Below are positions 9,036-18,305 of a stretch of DNA of 64,000 nt, piece after piece. How positions within the stretch are numbered: position 1 is the stretch's first letter; every line of letters begins with the position of its first letter. The position numbers and the translations under genes were made by a program. This DNA comes from Nostoc sp. T09 (lineage in GTDB: Bacteria; Cyanobacteriota; Cyanobacteriia; Cyanobacteriales; Nostocaceae). The notes below the pieces were generated by a model, which ran no database searches, was not told the DNA's origin, and saw only the letters and a list, made by a program, of their open reading frames with translations. The stretch covers positions 38,137 through 102,136 of the forward strand of contig NZ_MTAV01000221.1 in assembly GCF_002154695.1 (NCBI RefSeq). The letters run 5' to 3'.

Positions 9036-9590
9036 ATGCGACATTTACTTTTGAGAAGTTCAGAACGGCGGAAGCCGCCGCTGCGACTTCTGTCTACTTT
9101 AGCCGTGACTAGCTGTTTGCTGACGGGTTTTCAAGCTGTAAGCTGGGCACAGAGTTTACCAGGATTGACTTTATTTAGCGGTGTCAAAAGCGAGAATCAA
9201 CTGCCATTCCGTTTAGATTTTGGCGGACAATCTGATGGCTGGGACCGATATATACTAAGAATTCCAGCCCAAAAAATGAAATTAGCAGTAGCGCAATTTG
9301 CTATTACATACCCTGATTATTACAAAGGGAAATTTGATCCCAAACAGATTGAGGTGAAGGTTAAAGACAAAGCAGTTCCCCTTTCTGAGGTGAAGTGGGA
9401 TAAGGAAGGTCACGTGATTCAAATTTACCCGCAAGAGCCAGTACCAGCAGGTAGTAGGGTAGAAGTTGTGTTGTCTAACGTGAAAAACCCAACATTTGGT
9501 GGAACTTTCTATTTCAACTGCCAAATCCTCTCTCCTGGTGATGTACCACTATTGCGTTATTTGGGATCGTGGATTTTGATGATCAGTTAA
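9036..9590 (+). CDS. DUF2808 family exported protein
   Basis: A 184-residue predicted exported protein of the cyanobacterial DUF2808 family, function unknown. It has a signal peptide: basic N-region (LLRSSERRKPPLR), hydrophobic core and a likely cleavage after VSWAQS at about residue 40. The mature part carries the family pattern: DRYILRIPAQKMKLAVAQFA, ITYPDYYKGKFDP and QIYPQEPVPAGSRVEVVLSN. A GAGGAG ribosome-binding site precedes the ATG. DUF2808 proteins are usually single genes, as here. Confidence 0.85.
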   Translation: MRHLLLRSSERRKPPLRLLSTLAVTSCLLTGFQAVSWAQSLPGLTLFSGVKSENQLPFRLDFGGQSDGWDRYILRIPAQKMKLAVAQFAITYPDYYKGKFDPKQIEVKVKDKAVPLSEVKWDKEGHVIQIYPQEPVPAGSRVEVVLSNVKNPTFGGTFYFNCQILSPGDVPLLRYLGSWILMIS

Positions 9591-9649
9591 TTCAAGGTCC
9601 ATTTGTGATTGGGCTGAGGAAAATTAAGGGATAAAGAAGGCAAAGTGAG

Positions 9650-9782
9650 ACAGATCTGCGAGAGGAACGCCACTGCGCCCTTACGGGTTTCCCGGCTTGT
9701 ACTCCTGCGGAGAACCCGAAGGGTAGCAGGTGGCGTTTTCCCTCCGCAGGCGACTCCAAATCCGAAGGGGAGACAGGAGAAT
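9650..9782. repeat. Small dispersed palindromic repeat cluster
   Basis: GC-rich sequence unlike its AT-rich surroundings, built from short complementary pieces (AACGCCACTGCG, GGAGAACCCGAAGGGTAGCAG, TGGCGTT) that can fold on themselves. A related but longer cluster lies at 20107-20420. Matches the small dispersed repeats described for Nostoc-type genomes. Confidence 0.6.
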
Positions 9783-9901
9783 AATTAGGGGCAGTGACCC
9801 TTAACTCTTGACTGTTTACCGGAATCTCTAAGTTTTGCCTGTAATAGTGATACAATAAGAGATTGTGACTTTTTATAAAAATCACCTAAGAGGAGCACAG
9901 T

Positions 9902-10036
9902 ATGCAAAGAACCCTGGGCGGTACCAACCGTAAGAGAAAAAGAACCTCTGGCTTTCGCGCTAGAATGCGTACTCCAGATGGAAGAAACGTAATTAGCGCT
10001 AGGAGAAAAAAGGGTCGTCATCGTTTGAGCGTTTAG
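9902..10036 (+). CDS. rpmH: 50S ribosomal protein L34
   Basis: A 44-residue, strongly basic protein of the large ribosomal subunit. The sequence begins [20 protein letters not shown] and ends KKGRHRLSV, which is diagnostic for L34. An AGAGGAG ribosome-binding site precedes the ATG. It is first in a cluster shared by cyanobacteria: rpmH, rnpA, a PH-domain gene, yidC, jag, a DUF177 gene and an AAA ATPase gene. Confidence 0.97.
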   Translation: MQRTLGGTNRKRKRTSGFRARMRTPDGRNVISARRKKGRHRLSV

Positions 10037-10060
10037 GGCATAGTAGGCGAAAGAGCATCT

Positions 10061-10483
10061 GTGGCTTTGCCCAAGGCGAATCGGCTGAAATCCCGAAAAG
10101 ATTTCCAGGCAGTTTTCCGAGAAGGAATTCGGCGTCATGGTTCCTATTTAACATTAAGGGCCCTGAAACCGTCGGTTGCTAAACAGCCTTCTTTGGATAC
10201 TGCCCCTGAGAATACACAGTTAACTGATACTGCACATCTGGATAGCACAAAGTTTGGCATTTCCATTAGCACCAAAGTCAGCAAGCGTGCAGTAGTCCGC
10301 AACCGGATCAAAAGGCAAATAACGGTAGCTTTGTATCAGTTGTTGCCCAGATTGTCACCTGGATGGCGGTTAGTGATAGTTGTGAAACCAACAGCAGCAG
10401 AACTAGAGTGCGTAAGCCAACAATTTCTGCAAGAATTAGAGCAGTTGTTAGCACAAGCCGAGGTACTAAATGGGCATTCGTGA
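10061..10483 (+). CDS. rnpA: Ribonuclease P protein component
   Basis: Protein subunit of RNase P, which with the rnpB RNA matures the 5' ends of tRNAs. 140 residues with a GTG start at 10061; it begins ALPKANRLKSRKDFQAVFRE. The RNA-binding RNR signature is present as SKRAVVRNRIKRQ and the family C-terminal motif as WRLVIVVKPTAAEL. An insertion of about 25 residues (VAKQPSLDTAPENTQLTDTA) follows the first beta strand. It lies 24 bases after rpmH and overlaps the following PH-domain gene by 14 bases. Confidence 0.95.
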   Translation: MALPKANRLKSRKDFQAVFREGIRRHGSYLTLRALKPSVAKQPSLDTAPENTQLTDTAHLDSTKFGISISTKVSKRAVVRNRIKRQITVALYQLLPRLSPGWRLVIVVKPTAAELECVSQQFLQELEQLLAQAEVLNGHS

Positions 10484-10859
10484 AGAAATTTATTATGAAG
10501 GCGGCCCTCATATTGGGGATTTGATTGTGAACCTGCTGATTGGACTAACTGTCGTCGGGATACCATTGACAGTTGGGGCTATTGTCAGGGCTTTGTGGCT
10601 ACGCTTCCGCATCACCGATCGCCGGATTTCTGTGATGGGAGGTTGGATGGGACGCGATCGCACTGACGTAATTTACTCAGAAATTGTCAAAATCGTCAAA
10701 GTTCCCCGTGGTATTGGCATATGGGGAGATATGGTGCTAACTCTCAGAAATGGTAGTCGTCTGGAAATGCGGGCTGTTCCCAAGTTTCGGGAAGTTTATG
10801 ACTATATCAGCGAAAGAGTTGCTGCAAAAAATTCTGAATATAGCGCGGCTGCTAAGTAA
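10470..10859 (+). CDS. PH domain-containing membrane-associated protein
   Basis: 129 residues. An amphipathic N-terminus leads into a hydrophobic stretch (LIVNLLIGLTVVGIPLTVGA, about 18-37) and a bacterial PH domain (DUF304-like): FRITDRRISVMGGWMGRDRT, then YSEIVKIVKVPRGIGIWGDM and VLTLRNGSRLEMRAVP. Genes of this type sit between rnpA and yidC in many cyanobacteria; the precise role is unknown. Overlap with rnpA implies coupled translation. Confidence 0.82.
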   Translation: MGIREEIYYEGGPHIGDLIVNLLIGLTVVGIPLTVGAIVRALWLRFRITDRRISVMGGWMGRDRTDVIYSEIVKIVKVPRGIGIWGDMVLTLRNGSRLEMRAVPKFREVYDYISERVAAKNSEYSAAAK

Positions 10860-11168
10860 TTAGACAGTTGAGAGTTTTCAGTGCTGAGAAGAAGCGATCG
10901 CACTGCTTTCCCATGTAGTAGGTGGCGTTGCTGAGTAATGTGGAACAGAGGCACAAACAGTTAATAATCAACCATTAAGATTGTGATGACTCAGTTAAAT
11001 AAATTTAGTTTTCATCATTCTTGCCTACTTCCTCACTCATTACTCATCACTCAGCACTCAGCAATTTGAATGTGCGGCTATCCGTAGTGAATGATAGTCG
11101 CAGACAAATCATGATTTAGATAAATTAGATTCAGTTAGTTTACAGTACCTCAGGTTGAATTCAGAATA
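10860..11168. repeat. Intergenic spacer with tandem ACTCATC/ACTCAGC heptamers
   Basis: The 309 bases between the PH-domain gene and yidC contain a short tandem repeat of ACTCAnn heptamers at about 11031-11062 and no gene. The yidC promoter may lie to its right; nothing else is recognised. Confidence 0.5.
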
Positions 11169-12314
11169 ATGGATTTTGGTATCGGGTTTCTCTCGAACAA
11201 CGTGATGCTGCCAATCATAGACTTTTTCTATGGCATTTTGCCTAGCTATGGATTGGCGATCGTTGCCTTGACATTGATAGTCCGCTTCGCGCTCTATCCC
11301 CTGAGTGCTGGTTCCATTCGGAGTATGCGGCGGATGCGGATTGTGCAGCCTCTGATGCAAAAGCGGATGGCAGAAATTAAGGAGCGTTATAAAGACGATC
11401 CGCAAAAGCAGCAAGAGGAAATGGTTAACGTCCAAAAAGAATTTGGCAACCCTCTGGCTGGCTGTTTACCACTACTGTTGCAAATGCCAGTGTTGTTGGC
11501 TCTGTTTGCCACTTTGCGGGGTTCACCCTTTGCTGGCGTTAACTACAGCGTTAATCTGCAAGTCTTTCCTTCCGAACAAATCGAACGAATTCAACCCCAA
11601 GCCTTTGCTACTCCTCCCCAAAACATCTACATTGCTGATGGGGAACACAGTCGTATTACAGCTATTCTCCCTGGAGGCAATAAATTAGCCGTAGGAGAAA
11701 GAACCAAGATACAATACCAGACTGTTGACGGCAAACCATTTCAGGTGCTTTTGGCAGAACACCCAGAAAATAAGTTGATTCCCGAATGGAAAATTACTAA
11801 AGGGGAAGACAGAATCAAAATTGACGCTGACGGCAATATAGAAGCCTTACAGCCTGGAGATGTGACAATTCAAGGCACTATTCCTGGACTGGCAGCAGAT
11901 AAAGGATTTCTGTTCATCGATGCCTTAGGTAGAGTAGGCGCAACCGATCCCGACGGTACAATCCACTGGGATATTGTCGCTATGGTAATTTTCTTTGGGA
12001 TCAGTCTCTACGTTAGCCAAATTCTTTCCGGGCAAAATTCCAGCGGAGGCAACCCACAGCAGGATACAGTTAATAAAATCACCCCAGTCATCTTTTCAGG
12101 GATGTTTTTGTTCTTCCCTCTGCCAGCTGGGGTTTTGATGTATATGGTGATTGGGAATATCTTCCAAACTCTGCAAACCTTTATTCTCTCGCGCGAACCC
12201 TTACCGGAAGAACTGCAAAAAATCGTAGCAACCCAAGAAAAAGAAGCAGCAACGGCAGAACAGAAGGCATTGCCGTTTGAGCCAAAAAGTTCTAAGAAAA
12301 AGGCTACAAACTGA
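11169..12314 (+). CDS. yidC: Membrane protein insertase YidC (Oxa1/Alb3 family)
   Basis: Inserts proteins into the plasma and thylakoid membranes. 381 residues with the family core: TM1 about 15-45 ([20 protein letters not shown]), a cytoplasmic coiled hairpin ([20 protein letters not shown]), the [20 protein letters not shown] segment, and C-terminal TMs about 270-290 and 310-345. The usual large proteobacterial P1 domain is absent. Between the second and third core helices lies a long loop (about 130-260) that looks like a Big_2 immunoglobulin-type fold ([19 protein letters not shown]). The C-terminus is basic. The jag gene starts 3 bases after the stop. Confidence 0.96.
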   Translation: MDFGIGFLSNNVMLPIIDFFYGILPSYGLAIVALTLIVRFALYPLSAGSIRSMRRMRIVQPLMQKRMAEIKERYKDDPQKQQEEMVNVQKEFGNPLAGCLPLLLQMPVLLALFATLRGSPFAGVNYSVNLQVFPSEQIERIQPQAFATPPQNIYIADGEHSRITAILPGGNKLAVGERTKIQYQTVDGKPFQVLLAEHPENKLIPEWKITKGEDRIKIDADGNIEALQPGDVTIQGTIPGLAADKGFLFIDALGRVGATDPDGTIHWDIVAMVIFFGISLYVSQILSGQNSSGGNPQQDTVNKITPVIFSGMFLFFPLPAGVLMYMVIGNIFQTLQTFILSREPLPEELQKIVATQEKEAATAEQKALPFEPKSSKKKATN

Positions 12315-12316
12315 TC

Positions 12317-12832
12317 ATGAGTAACAGTCCCATGCAGCGAGGGCAGCAGTGGTTAAAAACGCTGCTGCTACTTAATGGGGTATCTGCTGAGGTTGAGGGT
12401 AATTTAGAACCTGCTCAACCTCAGAGCGGCGACTCCGAAGAACCAGATAACTACTGGTTGACGATTGACGAAACAAACCTCAACCCTGAACAAATCAGAG
12501 TTTTGATTGGGGCTGATGGTTCAGTCCTAGATGCAATTCAGTATCTAGCTAATTCAGTACTGAACTTAAACCAACCACAAGAAGAGCAAGCCTCTTATAC
12601 CATTGAGTTGAATGGCTACCGCGTCAAAAGAGAAGCGGAAATTCGAGCATTGGCAGAGGCCGCATCCCAAGAAGTGCGAGCTACGGGTAGAGAGGTAGAA
12701 ATCAAATCGCTTAGTTCGGCCGAACGGCGGCAAATTCACACATTTTTAAAGGAATTTAGCGATTTAGAAACCTTTAGTCGCGGTAAAGAGCCACATCGTC
12801 ATCTTGTAGTTCGTCCCGCGATCGCACAGTAG
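12317..12832 (+). CDS. jag: KH-II/R3H RNA-binding protein (Jag/KhpB type)
   Basis: 171-residue single-stranded nucleic-acid-binding protein. The middle has a type II KH domain (IRVLIGADGSVLDAIQYLAN), and the C-terminus an R3H domain with the R-x3-H motif (SAERRQIHTFLKEF) ending in HRHLVVRPA. The N-terminal Jag-N domain seen in Firmicutes is missing, as is usual in cyanobacteria. It follows yidC at a 2-base gap, the arrangement seen in many bacteria, so cotranslation is likely. Confidence 0.92.
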   Translation: MSNSPMQRGQQWLKTLLLLNGVSAEVEGNLEPAQPQSGDSEEPDNYWLTIDETNLNPEQIRVLIGADGSVLDAIQYLANSVLNLNQPQEEQASYTIELNGYRVKREAEIRALAEAASQEVRATGREVEIKSLSSAERRQIHTFLKEFSDLETFSRGKEPHRHLVVRPAIAQ

Positions 12833-13033
12833 AAGAAGTTGGAGAGCAGGGAAAGCAGAGCAGCAAGGACAGGAAGAAATAATTAATAATTACTTGCTTC
12901 TTGAGTTTTGACTCTTAACTCATTGCTCAGCACTTTTTCTTGAGCGCTAAAAGCTAAAATAAAGATCTAAATATCAGCAAATTTGCTGGTAATTAAACTA
13001 AGTTAAGTTTCGTGAGGATGTCTCACAAATCCT

Positions 13034-13540
13034 ATGGACGCAATTTTTATTCCGCAGCTCACCAAAGCCCCGGAGCGGACAGAGGAAATTCAAGTTCAGG
13101 ATTTTCTGCCTGGTTTGGAAACTTTGACCCCTGTTCGTGGTGTTATTCGCGTGCAGCATCTAGGTAATTACTTAGAAGTATCTGGTCAGGCAGAAGCAAT
13201 TATTACTTGTACTTGTAACCGCTGCTTACAGCAATACAATCAGCGTTTAGTAGTTGATACCAAGGAAATTATTTGGTTAGACGCAACAGCTAACCAACCG
13301 CAAGACTTGCCTCTGGAAAGAGAAGTAACGGTAGAAGATTTGGTAGAAAGTCTGCCACCTGATGGTTATTTTCATCCCAGCGAATGGCTGTATGAGCAGA
13401 TGTGTTTAGAATTGCCTCAGCGCCAGCTATGCGATCTCAATTGCCCAGGTATTTTGAGTACTGCTGCTGATAGTTCCGAAAAGCCAGTTGATAACCGTTG
13501 GGCTTCTTTGGAAGCGCTGAAAAAGCAGCTTCCAGGATAG
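13034..13540 (+). CDS. DUF177 (YceD-like) protein
   Basis: 168 residues of the DUF177/YceD family, linked in other bacteria and plastids to 23S rRNA accumulation. The N-terminus (VQDFLPGLETLTPVRGVIRV), a cysteine cluster (CTCNRCLQQY) and the C-terminal LPQRQLCDLNCPGI are characteristic and may bind zinc. It is the sixth gene of the rpmH cluster. Confidence 0.85.
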   Translation: MDAIFIPQLTKAPERTEEIQVQDFLPGLETLTPVRGVIRVQHLGNYLEVSGQAEAIITCTCNRCLQQYNQRLVVDTKEIIWLDATANQPQDLPLEREVTVEDLVESLPPDGYFHPSEWLYEQMCLELPQRQLCDLNCPGILSTAADSSEKPVDNRWASLEALKKQLPG

Positions 13541-13930
13541 TCGATTAGATTTATACTCAGCACACTTTAGTGCTGAATTTGAGCGCTCAAGCGCTCACTA
13601 CAGATATTTTTAATAGTGCTAGCAGTAGCCAATAATAATCAATATTTTGACGTTCTTGATTAATCTTATATCTAGCGACGTAGCACCAGAAAAGCAATTA
13701 AGCCAATAAGAAAACAAAGCGCAAATTTTGTCCAAGGTTTTTGAATTAATTGGATAAATCTTGGTATGGCTCCGGGTGAGGAAGTTTTGATCTGGTTGGA
13801 GATGGGTATAACTACGGACCAGAGGATTTATCAAATTCCTGATTGTTTCCGTTTTTAGTTTTTTAGTTGTGACAGACAGTACAACCCTTAACAATGAGAG
13901 AAGAACGAATAAACCAATTAACAGCTACTT
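13541..13930. other. 390-base intergenic region with hairpins
   Basis: Two hairpins lie directly after the DUF177 gene: CAGCAC/GTGCTG (13558-13575) and GAGCGCT/AGCGCTC with a 2-base loop (13581-13596). They resemble a dispersed repeat more than a terminator because no T run follows. The rest is AT-rich; a 91-codon minus-strand frame (13619-13894) looks non-coding. Confidence 0.5.
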
Positions 13931-15442
13931 ATGACCTTCCGTGATGAGTTTAAACTGCTGCTACGTGCCCGTTATCCTTTAATTTATATTCCCACATACG
14001 AAGAGGAACGGGTAGAAGCAGCGATCCGGGAAGAAGCCACCAACCAGGGTAATCGCCCAGTGTATACTTGGGATTTTGTTGATGGCTACCAGGGGAATCC
14101 TAATGATGCGGGGTTTGGGCGGCGTAATCCTCTGCAAGCTTTGGAATTTATCGAAAAATTGCCAGCTTCTGCACCAGCGGTATTGATTCTGCGAGACTAT
14201 CATCGATTTTTAGAAGATGTGGCGATCGCACGTAAAGTCCGTAACTTGACTCGACTTCTGAAGTCGCAACCGAAAAATATTGTGATTTTGTCACCTCGGA
14301 TTGCAATTCCTGACGATTTAACCGAAGTGCTGACAGTCGTTGAATTCCCCTTACCAGCCGCCGCCGAGATTAAAATCGAGGTGGAACGTTTACTGCAAGT
14401 GACTAGTAATTCGCTGTCTGGGAAAGTCATAGATGATTTAGTACGCTCTTGTCAAGGGCTATCAATGGAACGGATTCGCCGGGTTTTGGCAAAAGCGATC
14501 GCCACTCACGGCGAATTGCAACCAGAAGATGTGGATCTAGTTTTGGAAGAAAAGCGTCAAACTATCCGCCAAACCCAAATCTTAGACTTCTACCCCGCCA
14601 CTGAGCAAATTTCTGATATTGGGGGACTGGATAACCTCAAAGATTGGCTGCTACGCCGGGGTGGCTCATTTACAGAACGAGCGCGACAGTACGGATTACC
14701 ACACCCGCGGGGTTTAATGTTGGTGGGTATTCAGGGTACGGGGAAATCTTTAACAGCAAAAGCGATCGCCCATCATTGGCATTTACCCTTACTGCGCCTA
14801 GACGTGGGAAGGTTATTTGGTGGTTTGGTAGGTGAATCGGAATCGCGGACTCGCCAAATGATTCAAGTAGCTGAAGCTTTAGCACCCTGTGTTTTGTGGA
14901 TTGATGAAATAGATAAAGCTTTTTCTGGGCTTGGTAGTAAAGGGGATGCAGGAACTACGAGCCGCGTATTTGGTACATTTATTAACTGGTTAGCCGAAAA
15001 AACCTCGCCTGTCTTTGTTGTCGCTACCGCTAACGATATCCAAGCTTTACCACCAGAAATGCTCCGTAAAGGGCGATTTGATGAAATATTCTTTGTCGGT
15101 TTACCCACCCAAGAAGAGAGAAAAGCAATTTTTAACGTTCATTTATCCCGACTACGCCCTCATAACTTGAAAAGTTATGACATCGATCGGCTAGCATATG
15201 AGACACCCGATTTTTCTGGAGCAGAGATTGAGCAAACTTTAATTGAAGCGATGCATATCGGATTTAGTCAAAATCGCGACTTTACCAACGACGACATTTT
15301 AGAAGCTGCTAGTCAGATCATCCCCTTGGCGCGCACTGCTGTAGAGCAGATCCAGCAACTACAAGAATGGGCTGCGGCTGGAAGAGCACGGTTAGCATCG
15401 AAACAAAGCCCGTTAAGCGATACCTTTGGTAAGCTACGCTAA
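13931..15442 (+). CDS. ycf46: AAA family ATPase, Ycf46 type
   Basis: 503-residue AAA+ ATPase homologous to the plastid-encoded Ycf46. The N-terminal domain (about 1-215) is family-specific. The AAA module follows: Walker A GIQGTGKSL (about 267-275), Walker B VLWIDEIDK (about 320-328), a second region of homology with RKGRFDEIF, and a C-terminal helical lid. In Synechocystis the homologue has been linked to photosynthetic regulation, particularly CO2 use; here it closes the rpmH cluster. Substrate is unknown. Confidence 0.9.
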   Translation: MTFRDEFKLLLRARYPLIYIPTYEEERVEAAIREEATNQGNRPVYTWDFVDGYQGNPNDAGFGRRNPLQALEFIEKLPASAPAVLILRDYHRFLEDVAIARKVRNLTRLLKSQPKNIVILSPRIAIPDDLTEVLTVVEFPLPAAAEIKIEVERLLQVTSNSLSGKVIDDLVRSCQGLSMERIRRVLAKAIATHGELQPEDVDLVLEEKRQTIRQTQILDFYPATEQISDIGGLDNLKDWLLRRGGSFTERARQYGLPHPRGLMLVGIQGTGKSLTAKAIAHHWHLPLLRLDVGRLFGGLVGESESRTRQMIQVAEALAPCVLWIDEIDKAFSGLGSKGDAGTTSRVFGTFINWLAEKTSPVFVVATANDIQALPPEMLRKGRFDEIFFVGLPTQEERKAIFNVHLSRLRPHNLKSYDIDRLAYETPDFSGAEIEQTLIEAMHIGFSQNRDFTNDDILEAASQIIPLARTAVEQIQQLQEWAAAGRARLASKQSPLSDTFGKLR

Positions 15443-15518
15443 CGCATTCAACGGCAGCTGCAATCATAGGTAGTCAAAATTCTAGAGTCAATCATCTAAT
15501 GTTCAGAGTCATTAATAA

Positions 15519-15571
15519 TTGACTATTGACCCTTGACCATTGACCATTGACTCTTGACAATTGAGCATTGG
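15519..15571. repeat. Tandem TTGACCA-type heptamer array
   Basis: Successive heptamers such as TTGACTA, TTGACCC, TTGACCA, TTGACCA and TTGACTC occupy the spacer before the SH3 gene. This is a short tandemly repeated sequence of the type common in Nostoc-like genomes. Confidence 0.8.
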
Positions 15572-15588
15572 TGATGAGGTTATAAATT

Positions 15589-16137
15589 ATGTTTTCTAAC
15601 GTACTAAAATTTATACTTGGGTTTTTCTTGGCGATCGCTATTTTAATCGGTACTGGTGTTGCTACAGCGCTTTATTTCATGAATCGAACTGCCATACCCC
15701 CGACTAAACCAGTTTTTTCCAACGATCACCCCACCCAGAGAACCCAAACTGTCAAAGCAACTGAAAAAGTAGCGACGAAGACTAGCTCCTCGCCCGAAAC
15801 ATCTCCCAGCCCAACTGCTTCACCTACACCTACTCCTACTGAATCTCCCAAGACTCAGGAATCACCAAAACCATTACCACCAGGAGCTTACCAAGGAAAA
15901 GTAACTTGGTCTCAAGGCTTGAGTTTGCGAACCGAACCCAAACAAGATGCTCAACGTGTTGGTGGAGTTGGTTTTAATCAAAAAGTTGTAATTTTAGAAG
16001 AAAGTGACGATAAATTGTGGCAGAAAATTCGTCAGGAAGATACCAATCAAGAAGGCTGGGTGAAAGCCGGGAATACTCAACGAATTGAGGAAAACGAGGC
16101 AGTACAACAGCCAGAAAAACCAACACAAGACCAATAG
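15589..16137 (+). CDS. SH3 domain-containing membrane-anchored protein
   Basis: 182 residues. An N-terminal transmembrane anchor (about 6-30, FILGFFLAIAILIGTGVATA) is followed by a low-complexity Ser/Thr/Pro spacer (about 60-95) and a bacterial SH3 domain (VTWSQGLSLRTEPKQDAQRV to EGWVKAGNTQRI). Such proteins face the periplasm and often bind cell-wall peptides. No catalytic domain is present. Confidence 0.82.
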   Translation: MFSNVLKFILGFFLAIAILIGTGVATALYFMNRTAIPPTKPVFSNDHPTQRTQTVKATEKVATKTSSSPETSPSPTASPTPTPTESPKTQESPKPLPPGAYQGKVTWSQGLSLRTEPKQDAQRVGGVGFNQKVVILEESDDKLWQKIRQEDTNQEGWVKAGNTQRIEENEAVQQPEKPTQDQ

Positions 16138-16287
16138 ACAGCTAAAGCACTGTAACTTGATTAAAGCAGAATTCAGGAGTTAGAATTCAGAATTCAGAAG
16201 TAAAACAATCTTTATGCTTGGGTTTGAGGCTTAGGCTCTGTACTTCACTAACTTGAAATTTGCTGTAAATATTTGTTTGATTCAATT

Positions 16288-16324
16288 AACCTGGGGTAGC
16301 CTTGCTCGCCAGGTTGCTTTTTTT
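16288..16324 (+). terminator. Intrinsic terminator downstream of the SH3 gene
   Basis: AACCTGG (16288-16294) pairs perfectly with CCAGGTT (16309-16315), followed by GC and seven T (16318-16324). It lies 150 bases after the SH3 stop codon in a 481-base spacer (16138-16618) that holds no other recognised feature apart from a HIP1 site. Confidence 0.75.
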
Positions 16325-16618
16325 ATCAGTATTAATTCTTTTAAGTTCTGGATATCCTATAGTATACTGGTACCAAAAATTTCTCATAAACTTACTAGCA
16401 AGTAACTCTACTGTTGTGATGTTCATCAACTCAAGTACTTAGATGATGCGATCGCACAACAAAATATGAAAATTTTTATTTCTACTACCTACTGCCTTGA
16501 AAGTGCTGAGTCAAGAGTTAATAAGCAGGAGGCAAAGGTCATTAGGTATTCTTTGTTGCCTCCCTTGCCTTTTTTATCCACCTATTTCCTAGCCCCTAGC
16601 ATCTAACCCTCTATATTT

Positions 16619-18133
16619 ATGGAAGCCATTGGTTATCTACACTCCGAAGCACCTAAAAGCCTTGAGATTGTTCCTGCTCAAGGAAATTTTAGATTCTGGA
16701 ATTGGACAAAGCTGTCTAGCACAGTTGCAATACGTTTTTTATCTGTAGGAATAACCTTGGCAATTCTCAGTATAGCTGGGCAAAGTTTAGCACTTCAAAA
16801 AGTAGGAAATAATGGCTCTGAAGTGGCAAGTATTCAGAGTTGTTTAAAAAAGTTAGGTTACTTTCGCGGTCCAGTCAACGGTAACTTTGGTTCCATAACC
16901 CAGCAAGCTGTCATTGCTTTCCAGCAAGCTAATAAACTACCTGCTGATGGAGTTGTTGGCGTTGGTACTCAGCGATCGCTACAACAAGCGTGCCAAAGTA
17001 GAACAGTTAATAGGAATGTCAATAGTAATCTGCAATTAGGCAGTAGAGGACCAGAAGTTGTCAAGCTGCAACAGCGTTTGCAGCAGTCAGGCTATTTTCA
17101 AGGTCCAATTACAGGCTATTTTGGCCCACAAACTCAGCAGGCGCTAATCCGTTCCCAGCAATCTTCTAGAGGTCGTGCTAAACCTGTGATTCCTCGCAGA
17201 GTCCCACAAGCAACGCTGAACAGACCAAGCCAAGGAGGTGATTATCCTTCGATATCTCAAGGCAGTCAAGGCCCAGCGGTAACGAGATTACAACAGCGTT
17301 TGCAACAGTTAGGTTATTTGAATACTAATCCGACTGGTAATTTTGGACCCCTCACTAGAGATGCTTTAATTGCATTCCAGCGGAATTCTGGCATAACTGC
17401 TGATGGGATTGCCAATCAACAAACTTGGAATAGATTGCTGAATCCATCTGTAGGTGTATTGCCAGATAGAACTAGTCTTTCTGCTCAGCAAGTGCGAGAA
17501 CTGCAAGAGCATTTACGAGATCTAGGGTACTTGCAAGCTAATCCGACTGGCAATTTTGGCCCTATGAGTAGGGATGGTCTCATCCGATTCCAGAGAGATT
17601 ACCAACTAGCTGCCGATGGTATAGCCGATACCCAAGCCTTGGAAGCAGTACGTGGAGCCTGGCAAAATAGAACTGCCAATCAACCAGCCAGAAACTATCT
17701 GACTATCGGTGACAATGGAGAGAATGTCAGGGCAGTTCAAGCACGTCTGTTGCAATTAGGCTTTTTTAATGGCAATCCTGATGGCTATTATGGTGAAAAT
17801 ACCAGAGCGTATGTGTATGCCTTCCAGCAATATTCCCGACTCAATCCTACAGGGAATGTAGACGCACAAACTTGGCAAGCCTTAGGTTTGAATAATTCTA
17901 CTGGAGAGAATACTGTTAATCCTAATAATAAGAATCGCTATATAGTAGTAGTCCCGATTCACAATGCTGATACTCTCAACAAAGTACGTCAGTATATAGC
18001 TAATCCTGTTGTGGAAAAATCAAGTTTAGGGGATTATGTCAATGCGGGAAGATTTGGCAATCGCACAGAGGCAGAAAATCTCTCTAAACTTTTACGCTCT
18101 TACGGTTTAGATGCAAGAGTGGAATATTTTTAA
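16619..18133 (+). CDS. Multi-repeat peptidoglycan-binding protein with a SPOR-like C-terminus
   Basis: 504 residues. A hydrophobic segment at about 38-60 (FLSVGITLAILSIAGQSLAL) acts as signal anchor. Five PG_binding_1 repeats follow at about 60-120, 138-185, 215-275, 293-345 and 360-420, with the pattern LQxRLxxLGYF...GxFGxxTxxAxxxFQ. The second is shortened and lacks the ADG half. The C-terminus (about 440-504, YIVVVPIHNADTLNKVRQYI to AGRFGNRTEAENLSKLL) looks like a SPOR domain. Both kinds of domain bind septal or mature peptidoglycan, so a structural wall role is inferred; no hydrolase domain is seen. Confidence 0.85.
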   Translation: MEAIGYLHSEAPKSLEIVPAQGNFRFWNWTKLSSTVAIRFLSVGITLAILSIAGQSLALQKVGNNGSEVASIQSCLKKLGYFRGPVNGNFGSITQQAVIAFQQANKLPADGVVGVGTQRSLQQACQSRTVNRNVNSNLQLGSRGPEVVKLQQRLQQSGYFQGPITGYFGPQTQQALIRSQQSSRGRAKPVIPRRVPQATLNRPSQGGDYPSISQGSQGPAVTRLQQRLQQLGYLNTNPTGNFGPLTRDALIAFQRNSGITADGIANQQTWNRLLNPSVGVLPDRTSLSAQQVRELQEHLRDLGYLQANPTGNFGPMSRDGLIRFQRDYQLAADGIADTQALEAVRGAWQNRTANQPARNYLTIGDNGENVRAVQARLLQLGFFNGNPDGYYGENTRAYVYAFQQYSRLNPTGNVDAQTWQALGLNNSTGENTVNPNNKNRYIVVVPIHNADTLNKVRQYIANPVVEKSSLGDYVNAGRFGNRTEAENLSKLLRSYGLDARVEYF

Positions 18134-18251
18134 GCACTTTAATAGCGGTTTGCTGCTGAGTACAATCCAACTTGGAATTAAAATCTAAAATTGGTATCAC
18201 TTGGTATCATTTCCATCTTTCGTCAGGTGCGAAGCTGAAGTGAAACAGACT

Positions 18252-18276
18252 AAGCTACCTCTAGCTGAGGTGGCTT
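18252..18276 (+). terminator. Hairpin terminator candidate after the PG-binding gene
   Basis: AAGCTACCTC (18252-18261) pairs with GAGGTGGCTT (18267-18276) with one G-U pair and a 5-base loop, followed by a T-rich tail. It lies between the PG-binding gene and the histidine kinase gene. Confidence 0.55.
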
Positions 18277-18305
18277 TGTGTTTACTGTTTTTGGTTGCTT
18301 AAAAG

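Noticed and set aside
9592..10138. Minus-strand frames opposite rpmH/rnpA
   Set aside because: They overlap clear ribosomal and RNase P protein genes and a repeat block.
9902..12832. Replication origin next to rpmH-rnpA-yidC-jag
   Set aside because: No dnaA, dnaN or cluster of DnaA boxes is present; in cyanobacteria this cluster is often not at the origin.
13619..13894. 91-codon minus-strand frame
   Set aside because: Low-complexity composition, no recognisable motif and no ribosome-binding site; lies in a spacer with repeats.
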